DNA of 64,000 nt from Aquilaria yunnanensis (Eukaryota; Streptophyta; Magnoliopsida; Malvales; Thymelaeaceae), in contig CM077599.1 in assembly GCA_039654915.1 (NCBI GenBank), positions 7,070,501 to 7,134,500 of the forward strand, written 5' to 3'. The notes under the pieces are model-generated. The model did not search any database and had not been told where the DNA came from. It saw nothing but the letters and a program-made list of their open reading frames with translations. Of this stretch, positions 33,983-47,192 are shown piece by piece; within the stretch, counting starts at the first letter, position 1; every line of letters starts with the position of its first letter. A program made the position numbers and the translations under genes.

Positions 33983-34734
33983 TTATATCGGTAATATAAA
34001 GAATCATCATAGGACATAAGGCTGTAAGTGCTTACACACACTGAATTTCTTACTCATAAATCATATGCTCATCTGAGATTTTTTTAATTATGTGATTTAG
34101 TTAAGGGCAATATTTATGACAAAATATACATACTATATATGTTTTTAAGACGCAAGTATGATTAATGAGTGCCAAAAAGATATTCTTGATTAATATTTAC
34201 GAAAAATGAAAATTAAGTGCCAAACAAATGCAAATTCGGAGAAATTAGGGAGTATGTCCATTCATCCTCCTTCGTCCTTCCGCGCACATAAGAGAGGCGG
34301 GAAAATAAATTGAAGTAGGGTTTGCTTGGTCCAACAACTATGGTCCAAATTAGTTTACTGGTTTGCTCCCAAGTTAATTATTTATTAATCCACATGCTAA
34401 CACATGCGGTTATGTCACAGACGCTTAATTAAATCCAATGATTGGGACTTCTTAGAACTCGCTTCGTTGGGCCATTAACAGCCGAGAAATTCACATATTC
34501 GACTAAGACTTAAAAAATATATGATCGAAAAATAATTAATTTTAAATTTCCAGTGCTGGGATTAATTTAATAGTCTCCAAAATCATGTATATTTAAAACG
34601 ACTGAAAAGTTTGGACACATCGGATTGGCGAGAGTCGGTATATTCTGGAATAGTGGAAGCATCAATCAGATCGAAGTTTCATGTAAGTGCAATTGTCTCA
34701 CACATGCATGCATGAGCGCACACACAAATATATA
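33983..34734. other. Intergenic region
   Basis: No gene, RNA or clear repeat seen. Confidence 0.25.
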
Positions 34735-34967
34735 CTCCCTCAATCTAAAAAATTTTGCTTCATTTATTTTTGGTAATTAATCTATAATTTTTTATATTTA
34801 ACATTTTAATATATAAATAAAAAAAATTTATATATGAATTATAAATAAAAATATGTAGTTTCCAAATATATATATATTTTTTTAATTTTTTTACAATAAT
34901 ATAAATAAATTCAAGTCAAAATATATAAAAAAAGTCAAATAAAGCAAAAATTTTGAAACAAAGAGAG
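34735..34967. mobile_element. Stowaway-like MITE (Tc1/mariner type)
   Basis: The ends CTCCCTCAATCTAAAAAATT and, inverted, CTCTCTTTGTTTCAAAATTT form TIRs flanked by TA on both sides (34733-34734 and 34968-34969). CTCCCTC termini with a TA duplication are characteristic of Stowaway elements. It is 233 bp, AT-rich, without an ORF. Confidence 0.75.
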
Positions 34968-34969
34968 TA

Positions 34970-35870
34970 TATGTGTGTGTTTCTTAATTATCCTTTATTA
35001 TTCTATCTAAATAGATATGGTTTTTAAAACGCAAGTTGCTACATTGAGACCAAACCTAGCTAGACGCTGATCGAACTCAAGACAACCGAGAAGAAAATAC
35101 TGATACTCTTCTTTTATTGATTTCCAAGAAAAAAAAAACCTGAACAAAGCATATCCAAGAAACTCAAATGATCAATTCCACGGAAAAAGAAAAAGAAACT
35201 CAACTATTTTAGCGGCGGCAGAGGCCAAAAGCTCCGTTAGAATAGAAAACATGAGCAAAGTGTAAAACAACTTGCACACAGAGAGGAATGTAAATGCAAT
35301 TTGCATGCCAGATTCCTATTCAATGACAAAATGTTGAGAATTTGTGTCTCATATTGTATAATTGGGGGCTTGCTTGCAATTTGACCATTTTTAAGTGGAG
35401 GAGAATTATGGGATGTTAATCAGTTCGGCCGAAACTATTGCAGGCAAAGTATATGTGTTTGCATTGTCAAAAAAAATAAGATTTTTTTTTGTATTAAAAA
35501 ACATGCTTTTACAAGTATATAAGAGAAGAGGTATTAGTTACTTAGGGAAGGGAAGAGAAATATCAGCTTTTTGGTACCTGAAGGGCAATAAAACCAACTT
35601 TTTGTTGCAATCTGAGGAAGGGATAAGGGAGGTCAAAGTTGAATATTAGACTTCCATATAAATAAATGTCCCAAACACTTTAACTATTATACTAGAGTTG
35701 TTGGGACCAAAAAAAAAAAAAGAATGTGTTTGCAGCTTTCCCAAGTTAATGGAGCTGCAGGAGAATTCTGATGAGCAATAGGTTGTTGTTCGATATATAT
35801 GGTTATTCCTTCGTTTGGTATAATGAGGTTTCTACGGCGTAGCCAATTTATGCGTACATATTATACTTAG
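34970..35870. other. Intergenic region
   Basis: No gene recognised. An open frame at 35395-35649 (plus) has no domain I know. Confidence 0.25.
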
Positions 35871-35875
35871 GAAAC

Positions 35876-36193
35876 TTAAGCCAACTGCTTATTTTTCCTT
35901 TTATATCTTTTTTACTTAAAATCAATTTTATTTGAACATTGATATTATGTAAATACAATGATCTATTTGAAATTAAATTTTCATGATATTGTTAATTTTT
36001 TATGAATTTTTTTAATGCCTTAAACTAGAAAATTTCATAAAAAATTAGTAAGATATAAAAATTGTATTTTTAATGGACTATTGTAGCTATATAATATTAG
36101 CTTTTAATTAAAATTAGTTTCAGGTAAAAAAGACATAAGAATAAAAATAAGCTATTTTGAAATCAATTGACTTAAGTTAAAATGAATTCGGTG
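35876..36193. mobile_element. AT-rich MITE, copy 1 (family M)
   Basis: The left AACTTAAGCCAACTGCTTAT, followed by a TTTTTACTTAAAATCAATTT stretch, is inverted at the right end (AAATCAATTGACTTAAGTTA). It is about 320 bp with no coding capacity. The LTR element at 36199 begins just after its right end. Other copies lie at 36880-37020 (half) and 46588-46915. Confidence 0.55.
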
Positions 36194-36879
36194 TTAAGTG
36201 TTGGAACATTTTTATGTTTCATGTGTAGTTTGTAAGTTCCACATAAATAAAAAATATATTTTTACTATTTGATTTTAATTAATTTCATAAATTAATTAAA
36301 ATTTAAAGAATTGTGACTCATTTAACAATTATGTCATTTACAAGGAACACATTTCTTTATACATAATTTTGTCAATTCAAAAAGTTGTGACTCTTCTAAT
36401 AATTGTGTTTTTTGTAAGGGATATATTTCTTTATGAATAATTGTGTCTATTCCAAGACATACATATTTATGAATGGTTATGTCTATTAAGGGAAAAGTGG
36501 TGTTTGTCCATTTTTTATATAAATGAGTCATTTCACAAATTTGAGAAAAAATTTTCATAAAGCTTTGTTGTATCATGGAGACATATTCCTGGTAATTTAT
36601 AGTTGGAAAAACATTGTCTTTGGGAAAGTGAAACTATTTCACTCATCAAAATCCTTTCTTCATCTCCATCCTATCTTATTTTTCTAACAATCTAAAGACA
36701 ATTATTCTTGAGGTGGAAGTGAAGATAGATGTCAAAGATTATGGTTTCTCGATTTGAAGTTAAAATTCATGTGTAGGAAACTTGGATGGCTATATGTTTA
36801 TAGAATCTTTATAAATGAGGTACCCCTATAATTATTCTATGATTGTGATGGTGGTATGCTAATCCAATTTGTGCATATT

Positions 36880-37020
36880 CGGAGCCAATTCATTTTAATT
36901 TAAGTCAATTTAATCTAAAATGATTTATTTTTATTTTTACATCATTTTTATCTGAAATCAATTTCATTTGAAAGTTAATATTACGTAGATGTAATAATGC
37001 ATTTGAAAGCATAGCATAAA
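36880..37020. mobile_element. MITE family M, half copy
   Basis: GAGCCAATTCATTTTAATTT, TTTTACATCATTTTTATCTG and TCATTTGAAAGTTAATATTA match the left halves of the copies at 35876 and 46588. The inverted right half is absent. It is nested in the LTR element. Confidence 0.5.
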
Positions 37021-37059
37021 GTGTTGCAATACAATTTTCAAGAGTTTTGGAATATTTGC

Positions 37060-39105
37060 TGTAGCAACGTGGTTTTTGGGAGTCGCCACCAATCAGTTTT
37101 CCTAGGTCGATTGGATACCTGAAAAATGGTCTGCGAGAGATTCTAAGATCCGTGAGTCGGTTACGCTAAAATAACCCTATTAAAGCACCCGGAAATTGGT
37201 ACCGTGGGGGTTTAGTTTTGTCTTTTCCTAACTTTTTATCTCTTGACCTAATCCTTGATTTAAAGTGATTTTTATGAATTTTTATTTTTATTATTATTTT
37301 TTATTCCAAACCGGGGATCTTATCAGACCAACCGAATATGGATTCCTAAAACTTATTATTTGATTTTTATTCATTTTATGAAAAATTCTTCACATTTCCA
37401 AATCATGGATCCTATCGGACCACTTGAATATGGAACCTAAAAAAAAACTTGACCTATCTCATTTTTTATCCCTATTTATCTTTTAGATATTTTTTAGTTG
37501 GTTAATTAATCCAAACCGTGGATCCTACCGAATCACCCGGATAAGGATATAAAAATTTTATTTATTATCCTAAGCTTATCATAAAGTTATTATCAAACCC
37601 ACGCAAAATAAAATTCTTTCTAAGTGTGATTTTTTTGTTGTTTTTTTTAGATGCATTATATCAAACTAATTATTTATAAAAAATTATCTATCTAACCTAA
37701 TCATGTCATTATGCTTAAAATCAATTCCTAAAACTAATTCCTTAATTTTAGTAAACAAAATAATGAAACTATGAAAGAAAACCAAACAAAATCACCTAAT
37801 CCTAAGGTTAATTAATAAAAATAAAAGATGACTGAGGTAATTTAAAAAAATAAAATAAAATGAAATAAACAAAAACATACTAGGTGAAATTAATGACTAA
37901 ATTTAATGAATGCCCAAAACCAAACAAACAAAAAAAGAAACAAAGAAGAACAAAAATAAAAACTAAAACCCTTGCTGTCAGTGACTGATCTGAAAAAAAA
38001 AAAGAAAGTTAGTGACTTATATGAGTGAAATAAAAATAACAAGAGGGTTAAATAGGGGTTGTACCGAAAAGGAGGTGAAATTGGGTTGAATCTGGGTCGC
38101 GGGTCGGGTTTTGGATAGCAAAACGGGTCACAAATCATCAGAGAGGGAGAGGGGCAACGGTGGAGCATGAACGGCGGCCTTGGGACGAGGAGGATGACTC
38201 TGGCGGCGTCGACGATGATGGCGGAGGAGCTGCGATGGGCCGGCGGTTTCGGGGTGACTGGAGCGGTGGCGTGACGGGCTGGGCAGAACTTTGAACGAAC
38301 GCGATTCAGCGTTCCCTCCTTGTTTCGGCGTCACCGACGGTGAATAACGCACGGGGGCGGCTGTGCAGTGAGGGCTGAGCGACGGTAACCGGCTGGGAGT
38401 GACGGTGGCAGAGAATCGAAACAGAAGAGGGAGACCGGAGGTTGACGGCGGCAGCTGGGAAAGGTTTAGGGTTTTCTAGAAGAAGGGAGGAGAGGCAGGG
38501 TTTAGAGCTGCAGTTTTCCCTTTTTCGAGATTAGGAGCTTAGGGCTTTGATTTCTCTCTGTTTTTCGAGTCAATAGTGTCACATATTTATATTAGAGAGT
38601 CCTAGTCGAGATTAACTAGGTTTTCCTTGTTTAAAACTGGCCCAAATTCAATTTTTAAGATTTTTGGGAAAAATTCTGATTCAAGTCCTAAATTCTGTGA
38701 TAATTTCACTCTGACCCCAAAAATTTCAGGAATCGTCAGATTAGCCCAAAATTTTGCAAGAGTCCTAGATTTTCCTGAAATCCCACAAAATCGCCAGATT
38801 TGGCTTAAACCCTCCAAAAATTGACAGTTTTACCCCAAACCTTTGAATTTTGTTCAAAACTTTCTAAAAATCTCCCGTTTTCTCCCAAACTTTATCTTTT
38901 TCCCAAATTGACCCTACAACACTTTTAGGACTCCAAATTAATACCTAAACTAAATTAACTCCTATTGTTACCCTAGATGATCAAAAACCCAAAAATTACC
39001 TAAAAGACTAAAATGCCCCTATAAAAATCAAAATGCTCCTAAACTAATTTTCCTAACCTAAAAATTAAATAAAAGTCAGTGCCCGGACAAAATTGGGTGT
39101 CAACA
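37060..39105 (-). mobile_element. Solo LTR (Gypsy-type family A), minus orientation, TSD TTTGC
   Basis: This is an inverted second copy of the LTR at 9403-11202. On the minus strand it starts TGTTGACACCCAATTTTGTC and ends AACCACGTTGCTACA. TTTGC flanks both sides (37055-37059 and 39106-39110). It is 2,046 bp, longer than the first copy. The GC-rich block is at about 38100-38450. It is inserted in the LTR element 36199-43014 and so is younger than it. Confidence 0.85.
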
Positions 39106-40144
39106 TTTGCTAAAAACAAAATATCTGAACTTGTACTATTCAAACCAAGCTTATCAAAGTTGAGATTTTACCTAGAATCAATTTGGTTTTTTTACAGTCG
39201 TAAAATCGTAAAAAGTCGTAGAATCGTAAGATTCTACAAAAATACCATAAAATATAAAAAAAATTATAACCATCTAAATTTTCATTAAAAGTTCATGATA
39301 ATACCATAAAGAATAAGACATATCATAAATATAAAAAAAATGAATTAATATGTAAATGTGTTGTAGTCAATTTAGTTGGAAACTGAAAATTAAAATATTC
39401 TTGTGATTATTTTAGGTGATCGTTTTGGAACAAGTGAAAAACATTGTGGCTTAAGTAATATAATGAATTATAATTTGAGGGCTTTTTTGAGGTTTAGCCC
39501 ACTTGAATTGCCTAGCAAAGCTGAAGGGTGGACGAGAAAGACTGGAAGAGGACATGGTTGAGTGGCGAATTTAAGGAAAGTGTTGTAGGTAGTTTTGGCA
39601 AGATGGGTTGCAGTTTTAGCCGGCTATGGGTGTTGCTACTGACAACAAAGAAGACCAAAGGTGGCAAGGCAACTATAGTGGGGGAAGAAAAACCAGGCAA
39701 GGCCATGCTAGAGACAAGTAGATAACAACATCTCTTGGTGTTTTATCACACATGGATGGTAGAAGAGAGAGAACAGATATGTAGGGCTATGAAATGACGT
39801 TGGCTTAATGTCATCTCTCACATGTATCTTATTGGGATATCTAATTAGGCCCTCGTAAGTTTGAAAAATTATTTGCGGGTAAATTATTAGAAGTGGTGGA
39901 AACATAAAGTCTAAGAACTAATACGACTTTACGTTTACAATCGCGTTTCTACGCGTTTTCACCATTAAGTACATTTTTGCCATGACTTTGAACAATTTTG
40001 GTTTTTAAAATCGTAAAAACGTATGACTTTACAACTTGAGTCACGTTTTTAATAACCATGATTCAAACTATCATCCTATGCTAGAAGAATTTTTTATTAG
40101 AAATTGAATGAAAAATACTAATTGGTGGATCTTTGTTACGTGGG

Positions 40145-41627
40145 TGATATACTCATATTTATACAAGTTTTCTATATATTTTTCCTTAATATTTACTTGT
40201 ATTTTGATGTATTTTTAGTAGATTTTTTATGCTTAATTGGTTTATATTTTGACTTCAGGACATATTTCAGCTATACTTGGAGTAGAAAGAGTTTTATTTG
40301 AGTTTTGAAGTTGAATTGCAAGTTTTGCCAAATAATTGGATCAAACACTGTTTGGATTATGCCCATGTCAGCTTAAACATACTCGTGTTACTCCATAAAT
40401 ACACTCGTATTCCTTGTCACACCCATGTTACTAACCGTATCATTGAAGTACATGATTTTTATGTTCCAGAGGTCAAGCACAGCCTTAAACATAGCTATGC
40501 ACAAACACTGTGTTTGCATGTTGTTAGGGTTTCTAGAGCTGTTTTTAGATTTTTAAAAGGAACAAGCAGAAGAGTGCGCAGAAATGGCCAAGGGCAGCTA
40601 GGAAAGGCTAGAGAATAGAGGAAAAGACAGAAATACACAAAAAGAGTATTGAGGCTTGATAGGAGAAGGATGCCAAAGGCAGTTTCGATGGTCAACACCG
40701 ATTAATGGGCATTAGATCAAGGATTTCTTAAAGGATAAGCAATTCAGAGATTGAAACTTTTTTTCCTAGTTCTTCTTTGTTTCTACTGTGTTTAGTTTTT
40801 GGCATTATAAACTAAATTGTCTGCTCATACTTAGAGTAGACGAACCCTAGGATAATATTGTGATTGTTGTTACTCTTGATTTAATATGATTATGGTTTTC
40901 TTGTGACCTATTCAATGTGCTTTATTATGTTGATTAATAGTGGCTAGTCTATTAATTAAATGTGGGATGATGAATATATGTAGATAGTATCTAGAATGTT
41001 TGTTGTGGATCACCATTGGGTAAAAGAGATATTATCGTAGCCAAAAATAATAAGTGCAATATAATACTTCTGGATGAGGGTGAAGCCTAGTAGTTGGGTC
41101 ATAGGACTATTAATGCATTCTTAGGAAGCACGGCAGGACCAGTCTCCCTATTGATGACTTAAGAATAGGGGTTAGTAAAACAAAAGTAATAGGGACCTAA
41201 TCTAAATTAAGTAGTACTCCATGGTCCAAGTTAATCATATGTTTATTAAACCAAAGTAAGAATAACACAATACATTTTTAGGGGAATTCGATTCTAAGTA
41301 TGATGTATCTTATTATTGATTGTCTAATTATTTTCTGCTGCTGATAATTAGTTATTTATTTTATTGCATTAGTTTGTTTAGCTCAATTAGCAGTTAATTA
41401 GCTAAACAAAACTTTCTAATTGTTAGTTAGATAATAAAGAAGGGTTGAGTACGGTAGACAACACCATTCTTTGGGAAAACAATCTTGATACTTGTCACTG
41501 TTATACTTTGATGATAGGTGCGTTTGGCTTTGAGTTCACATATTTATAAGTAGAGAAAGATATCATGTATCCATATTATTCATTAGTGTAGTGAGAAGAG
41601 TTTTTGTGAACTGAAAGAAACATGCCA
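40145..41627 (+). mobile_element. Probable solo LTR (family B), TSD GTGGG
   Basis: It begins TGATATACTCATATTTATAC and ends GAAAGAAACATGCCA, with GTGGG at 40140-40144 and 41628-41632. The interior has phrases often seen near the ends of plant Gypsy LTRs, such as ACTTGTCACTGTTATACTTT and GATAGGTGCG. No protein-coding part is present. The boundaries rest on the TG...CA ends plus one 5-bp duplication, so they are less certain than for the other solo LTRs. It is nested in 36199-43014. Confidence 0.6.
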
Positions 41628-43019
41628 GTGGGGGTGCTAGAACTTTGACATCTAATAAATAAATTTTACTTGGTGTCAAAGTTTAGCCTTTGGTAGTTGG
41701 AAGCAAGGAATTAGAATAGCTTAAATATTGTTAATTGAAAGAGAGTTGTGGCCACAATCAATGCCACTAATTCCTTGCATTATGTTATTGAGACTACTAT
41801 CTTGAAAAAATATAGTAAGATTTGTAATGGAAAGTCTAGACATATTAATATATGACATGATTATGCCCATGATTAATATTGATGGAGTGATCACTATTAT
41901 TTATGTTAAATATGGACATAACCTAGTAAAGATTCGGTTTATCTCTAAAATGAGAAAAATAAGACTTAAATCCTCAATAAAAGCACCTGTAATGCAAACC
42001 CAACTTTAAATTAGTCGAACACTAATTTTAAAATTCAAGGGGTAAAAATAAATTATAGTTATGTACTTGTGCGTACTAGATAAGTCTCATAATTTTGAAG
42101 TTAGTACAAACGGTTGCTGCAATTGGTATGATAAGTTTGTACTCTTAATGGAGTTACCATAACCTGTGTCCATAAGCAACTGAGACAAATTAAATAGTAA
42201 AACTCCACCTATGTAATATTGAAGTAGTGTCGCTTCAATTAAGAAAATTGAGAAACTTCCTATAAATATTACAAAACCCAAGGTTAGCACATGACCGTAT
42301 ATAATAGTGTTAAGGTAGAAGTAAAATCTTGATTAAATTTTTATAAAGTATTATGTGTGTTATGTCTCCAGTTCTAATACAAGAAGTTAAGGTTCAAATC
42401 TTTGCAATATCTGTAAACCCACTAAAACTTTGAGATATATACATTAATTGAAAATTCAAATTAAAAGATACCTTCTTGTATGCATAATATGTTGTCCGGT
42501 GAACATTAACATATAATTTACAAACTTGTGGGAGATTGTTGGTACATTTTTATGTTCAATGTGTAGTTTGTAAGTTCTACATAAATGGAAAATATATTTT
42601 TATTATTTGATTTTAATTAATTTTATAAATTAATAAAAATTCAAAGAGTTGTGACTCTTGTGTTGCAAAGAATGCATTTCTTCATGAACAATTGTGTCAA
42701 TTCAAAGAGTTGTGACTCTTCTAGCAATTATATCCTTTGTAAAAGACATATTTCTTCATGAATAATTATGTGTATTCCAAGAGAGACACATTTATGAATG
42801 ATTGTGTTCATCAAGGGAAGAGTTGTGTTTTTCCATATTTTAAATAAATGAGTTATTTCACAAATTCAAGAAAGATTTTTCATGGATCTTTATTGTATCC
42901 TGAACATATATTCCTGGTACTTTATAGTAGGGGAATACTTGTTTTTCAAAAAGTGAAATTATTTCATGTCTCAAAGTCTTTCTTCATATCCATCCTTCTT
43001 TATTTTTTCTAACATTAAG

Positions 43020-43718
43020 TGAAATGCAGAATTTCAATAGAAAAAACAACTCAAATTTTGGTTGTTAGTCATTTGATTACCAATTAGTCACCATCTGAAC
43101 ATGAAAGTATTTAGTGACCGAGTAGCGATTAACCAATGACTAATGTTAGTAGCTAATTGTTGTCACTCCATCGCCATTCGGTCACCTGAATGTTGTGACT
43201 AGGTTTTTTGATGATTGATTGTTCAATTGCCAAAAAGCGAAAAATTGACTATTTAGTGATCAAATTGTGTGTTGGAATCTATCATCCATCTTGTTGTGAA
43301 GAATAAATTGTGGGGAGACAAAATGTAAGACAGTTGTCAAAAGTGGTTTGTTTTAGGTAGAGGGAAGATACATAAGTGATATGAGGGAGTGCCCTATATA
43401 GTGATGCAAAAGTATCAGTAAAACCCTTACACCCTCTTATTCTTATATGTGTATAATTTTTCATCGTTGCTTCTTAGATGGATTTGCCCAAATGAGTTAT
43501 GGATATGGGCGTATTATGAAGAAATGTCTGAAGTCTGAACCACATAATTAGCAATGAATGTAGAGGCAGAAAATTATTTGAATCTTACATTAAACCTCTC
43601 CGCCACATTCAGTAAGGCCAGGTATCGATCCCGTTAGGGAGGGATCGGATTTCAATCCGCCTACCCACCTCTTAACGCCCTTTTCCAAGTAAACCATAAA
43701 CTCGTATTTTACGTAAAA
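43020..43718. other. Intergenic region
   Basis: No gene recognised. TGAAATGCAG continues the sequence interrupted by the LTR element. Confidence 0.3.
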
Positions 43719-43723
43719 CAACC

Positions 43724-45141
43724 TGTTGGCCCAAGTGCAACCAAGAGGGGGGGTGAATTGGTTGAGTTCCAAAAATAAAGCACAAATTGATTCTTGAAAC
43801 CCCAAACTCAAATTCAATTTGAAGAACAATGATTAACTCTATTTTACTCAGAAAATGACTACCACAATCCACCTAGAATTTGCTTTGAAAGCTATCTTTG
43901 AAGTAGTTTTGAAAACAAGCAAGTTCAATCAAAACAAGTTGCATAAAACACCCACCAAAGCTCAAATAGGTAAAGAGAAGAAGAAGCTTGGACAAGGGAA
44001 TTTTTATAGAGGTTCGAACTCTCCTCTTGAGAGCCTACTCCTCTCCTCAAGCTCACCACTTGAGAGTTTTCTTCTCTACTATGAACCACAATGATACACA
44101 ATAGCCTTCAAAGGCATACAACACTTAGGTAGATCCTTCTACCTTCACCTCTCACTAGTTTTGCCAAAGGCTAACTAGAAACCCTTCTAACCTTTTTTCC
44201 CTTACAAGGAAATCACTCAACCACTCAAGACAAGCTCAACAATTTGTGGTTACAAGGTAAGAACAAAGCAACCAATGCTAGATAAGCCAATGAAAGCACA
44301 AGCACAAGTTCTTGGCAACTTTTTCTAATTTCAGCTCTTTGATGGATGATTCCTTTTTCTAGTTGCCAAGTTATGTTTTCAACATGTTTCTTAGTGTAAA
44401 TATACTCTTTAGGAATCTATTGGACCGTTGAAGCTCTGCTGGAAGTGCCTGAAAAGTTTCCTTAAAATCTGGAGAGCCGTTGCTCTGTTTTACGCGAAAA
44501 CGCAGCTTTCCCAGATTTCGTGTTAAGTTCTGAGTTTAACAGGTTAAACTCGACTTCTCTCTCCAACGGTCAAAAGCTGCAGGAGACAACGCATTTAATG
44601 CGCAGCAGAGCTATACAGGTGGCGTCTCCTGATTCGTCTGAGTTCCATTTGAAATCTTGGCTGAAAACGCGCCACTTGAAGCATTTGAAAGCAAACCTTC
44701 AGACTTCAACTTAACAGGTTAAAACTGAGTTTTAACGCGTCAGCTGAAGCTTTGAAAAGTCACAGGAAACTTATTCTTCGAATTAACCCAGTTTAACGTG
44801 TTACAGTGTAAAACATGGGAGCAAGCTAAACTTACGTGAAACAAATACCTGTTAAACTGTGACTTTAATGGATTAAACTTAAAACCATTCCAAAACACTT
44901 ATAATTTGGACATCAAAACTTGAATCAAACATCACCTAAGTTAATAACCTACTAATTTCTTTTCAAAGATAATTTTTCCTCAATACTTCTAACCATTTTT
45001 TTTTTATAAACACTTAACATACTTGAAAATTAAGCATAAGTTTAATTAATCTTATTTTAACCAAAGAAGTGAGATTAAAAATATTAACACACATCATTTG
45101 CCATCATCAAAATTAAGGTTTTCTTTGGAACAAATCCAACA
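43724..45141 (-). mobile_element. Solo LTR (Copia/SIRE-like), minus orientation, TSD CAACC
   Basis: On the minus strand it starts TGTTGGATTTGTTCCAAAG and ends CTTGGGCCAACA. CAACC flanks it at 43719-43723 and 45142-45146. Near the 3' end the minus strand has CAATTCACCCCCCCTCTTGG, a sequence I associate from memory with the 3' part of SIRE/Maximus-type Copia LTRs. It is 1,418 bp, with no internal region. Confidence 0.85.
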
Positions 45142-45146
45142 CAACC

Positions 45147-46587
45147 AACAAACTGTATCACGAAAACCCAAAGTTTATTTAGATTAAACTCCTTTCATTG
45201 AAAAACTAAAAACCTTTCCCATCAGAACCTTCTCCCTAGCCCACTCCAAAGTATATGCTTATGAATGGATTTATACAAACTAAATATCTTGTTAAATGCT
45301 CCCCACACTTTTCCAAAACATAAATTATAGAGGGCTGCCCACCTATAACATATATAGAGAATAGGATCATCATGTTGTTAGGGACATGCCTTCCATTCCA
45401 GCTTTCCTTAGTGGCGGGAATTAATTCCTATGCATCCCACCGTTTATACCGATTTCATAGTTCCATCAATAAGTCGGCGCCAGAATAAGAATAATTAGTG
45501 CTCTGATCATCATTAATCTGCAAACAGCGAAAAGAAAAAAAACAAACTAAGACAATAGAAATAAAGATAAGTTTGGCTTGGCCCCATCAAAACTATGTGT
45601 GCTTCTTTTTTCTGAATTAATTCGACTTGCTAGCTAGCTTGCTGCTCAACTTGCTTGGTTTTAAATTACCGAAAACGTTTCAATCGGAGCTCACCCCAAC
45701 CCCCAAGTTTGTTCGAGTCAACTCCATTTTTTACTTCCACTTGCTGCAGACGAAGTTCGGTGGCAAAAAAAAAGGAGGGGGGTTTGGTGGAACAAATTTC
45801 AATGCTAGATTGCTAGTTATTCTTATTATAAGTAGGTTATTTATTGATGATTCGTAATATATATATATTCACGGAAGTAATTAATAATGTATACCATATC
45901 TATAAACAACTTCAATGTTAAATGCTATAACAGACGTCGTTAATGAAATTAGTCCTTTTTCTGCAAACTAAAATTATCGACAAATTAAAATTTGTAAAAA
46001 CAAAAAAAATATTATTTGTCAAACAGGTAAGTAAATATTACAAACTTTAAATTAAAAGTCTATATATATAAGGATTGAGAGAGTTTTTGTTTTGAAAGAA
46101 CAGAAATAAAAAACTTTGAGAAGATTTTTAGCAAAATAAAATTTTAATATTGTGAATAGTCTTACCTTAGAATTACCTGCATGTATCTTTAATTAAGAGT
46201 ATATAGCACAAAACCATTAAAAGGCAGAAACTCCATTAATTCAGGGATTGAAATCAACTAGAAAACCAACTCCCCTCGAAAAGAAGGCAAGCTAAGTCCA
46301 TTAACATTCACCCTTCCAGGTAGGCCCACGAAACGTTGTTACGAACTGGGCCTAGACGCATACCATTGCTGGCTCATAAGCCTTGTTGTCTGGGCTCATC
46401 CGGCATTGCTTTCGAACCACTCGTCTAGCGTGTGGAATTTGAAATGCAGAGGCTTTGTTTAGAACGTCAGAATTCAGCATTAAAAATTTTAATATATTAA
46501 TAAAATTTATTAAAATAATATATTAATAAAATTTTCAGTAATGTTGCACATCTTCTCTACAAAAATTAAAGAAAGTAGTGTAGAGTC
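45147..46587. other. AT-rich intergenic region
   Basis: No gene, RNA or bounded repeat that I can support. One open frame at 45627-45857 (plus) has no known domain. Confidence 0.25.
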
Positions 46588-46915
46588 AATTCGTTTTAAC
46601 TTAAATCAACTGATTTATTTTTACTTTCACTTTTATTTTACTTGAAACTAATTTTATTTGAAAGTTAATATTATATAGATGCAATAATTCATTTGAAAGT
46701 AAATTTTTATGATGTTAAATTTTTATGAATTTTTTTAATGTCTTAAACTATAAAAATTCATACAAATTTAGTAAGATTATAAAAATTATATTTTCAATTG
46801 TAGATACATAATATTGATTTTGGGAGTCAATTAACTTAAATTTTGGGTAAAAAATACTTAAAAATAAAAATAAGTAATTTGATAATCAATTAACTTAAAT
46901 TAAAACAAACTATGG
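46588..46915. mobile_element. AT-rich MITE, copy 3 (family M)
   Basis: The left GTCAATTCGTTTTAACTTAA and the right AACTTAAATTAAAACAAAC are inverted partners. The interior words TTTTTATGAATTTTTTTAAT and GTCTTAAACTATAAAA match copy 1 at 35876-36193. About 330 bp, no coding sequence. Confidence 0.6.
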
Positions 46916-47123
46916 GATAGCGTGATGAAGAATAAAGGAAGCGCAAAGGCTCACAGTATTAAGCATCTAGTAGGGGAGGTGGGAGTTGGAGAATTTATAG
47001 AGTGGGTTTGGCTGATCGATTCGATGGTCCAATAATATTCTGAGCGCTTGTCCAATTGAACATGTTATTCAACGAGATTAAGATATGGAATCTTGCTATG
47101 CATGGAATCAATCAATATCATAC

Positions 47124-47192
<69 letters not shown>

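Larger units (their letters stand above)
36199..43014 (+). mobile_element. Non-autonomous LTR retrotransposon with two nested solo LTRs, TSD TTAAG
   Basis: Two direct repeats, 36199-36689 (491 bp) and 42537-43014 (478 bp), begin TGTTGG(A/T)ACATTTTTATG and end TTTTTCTAACA. They are flanked on both outer sides by TTAAG (36194-36198 and 43015-43019). A purine-rich GTGGGAGAT lies immediately before the right LTR, a Copia-style polypurine tract, which orients it plus. No clear tRNA primer-binding site follows the left LTR. Taking out the two nested solo LTRs leaves about 2.3 kb of internal DNA with no gag or pol, so it depended on enzymes from another element. Open frames in it (such as 41827-42009) are not retroelement proteins. 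Confidence 0.8.

Noticed and set aside
43590..43872. Two overlapping minus-strand open frames as a gene
   Set aside because: They straddle the end of a solo LTR and have no recognisable domain.
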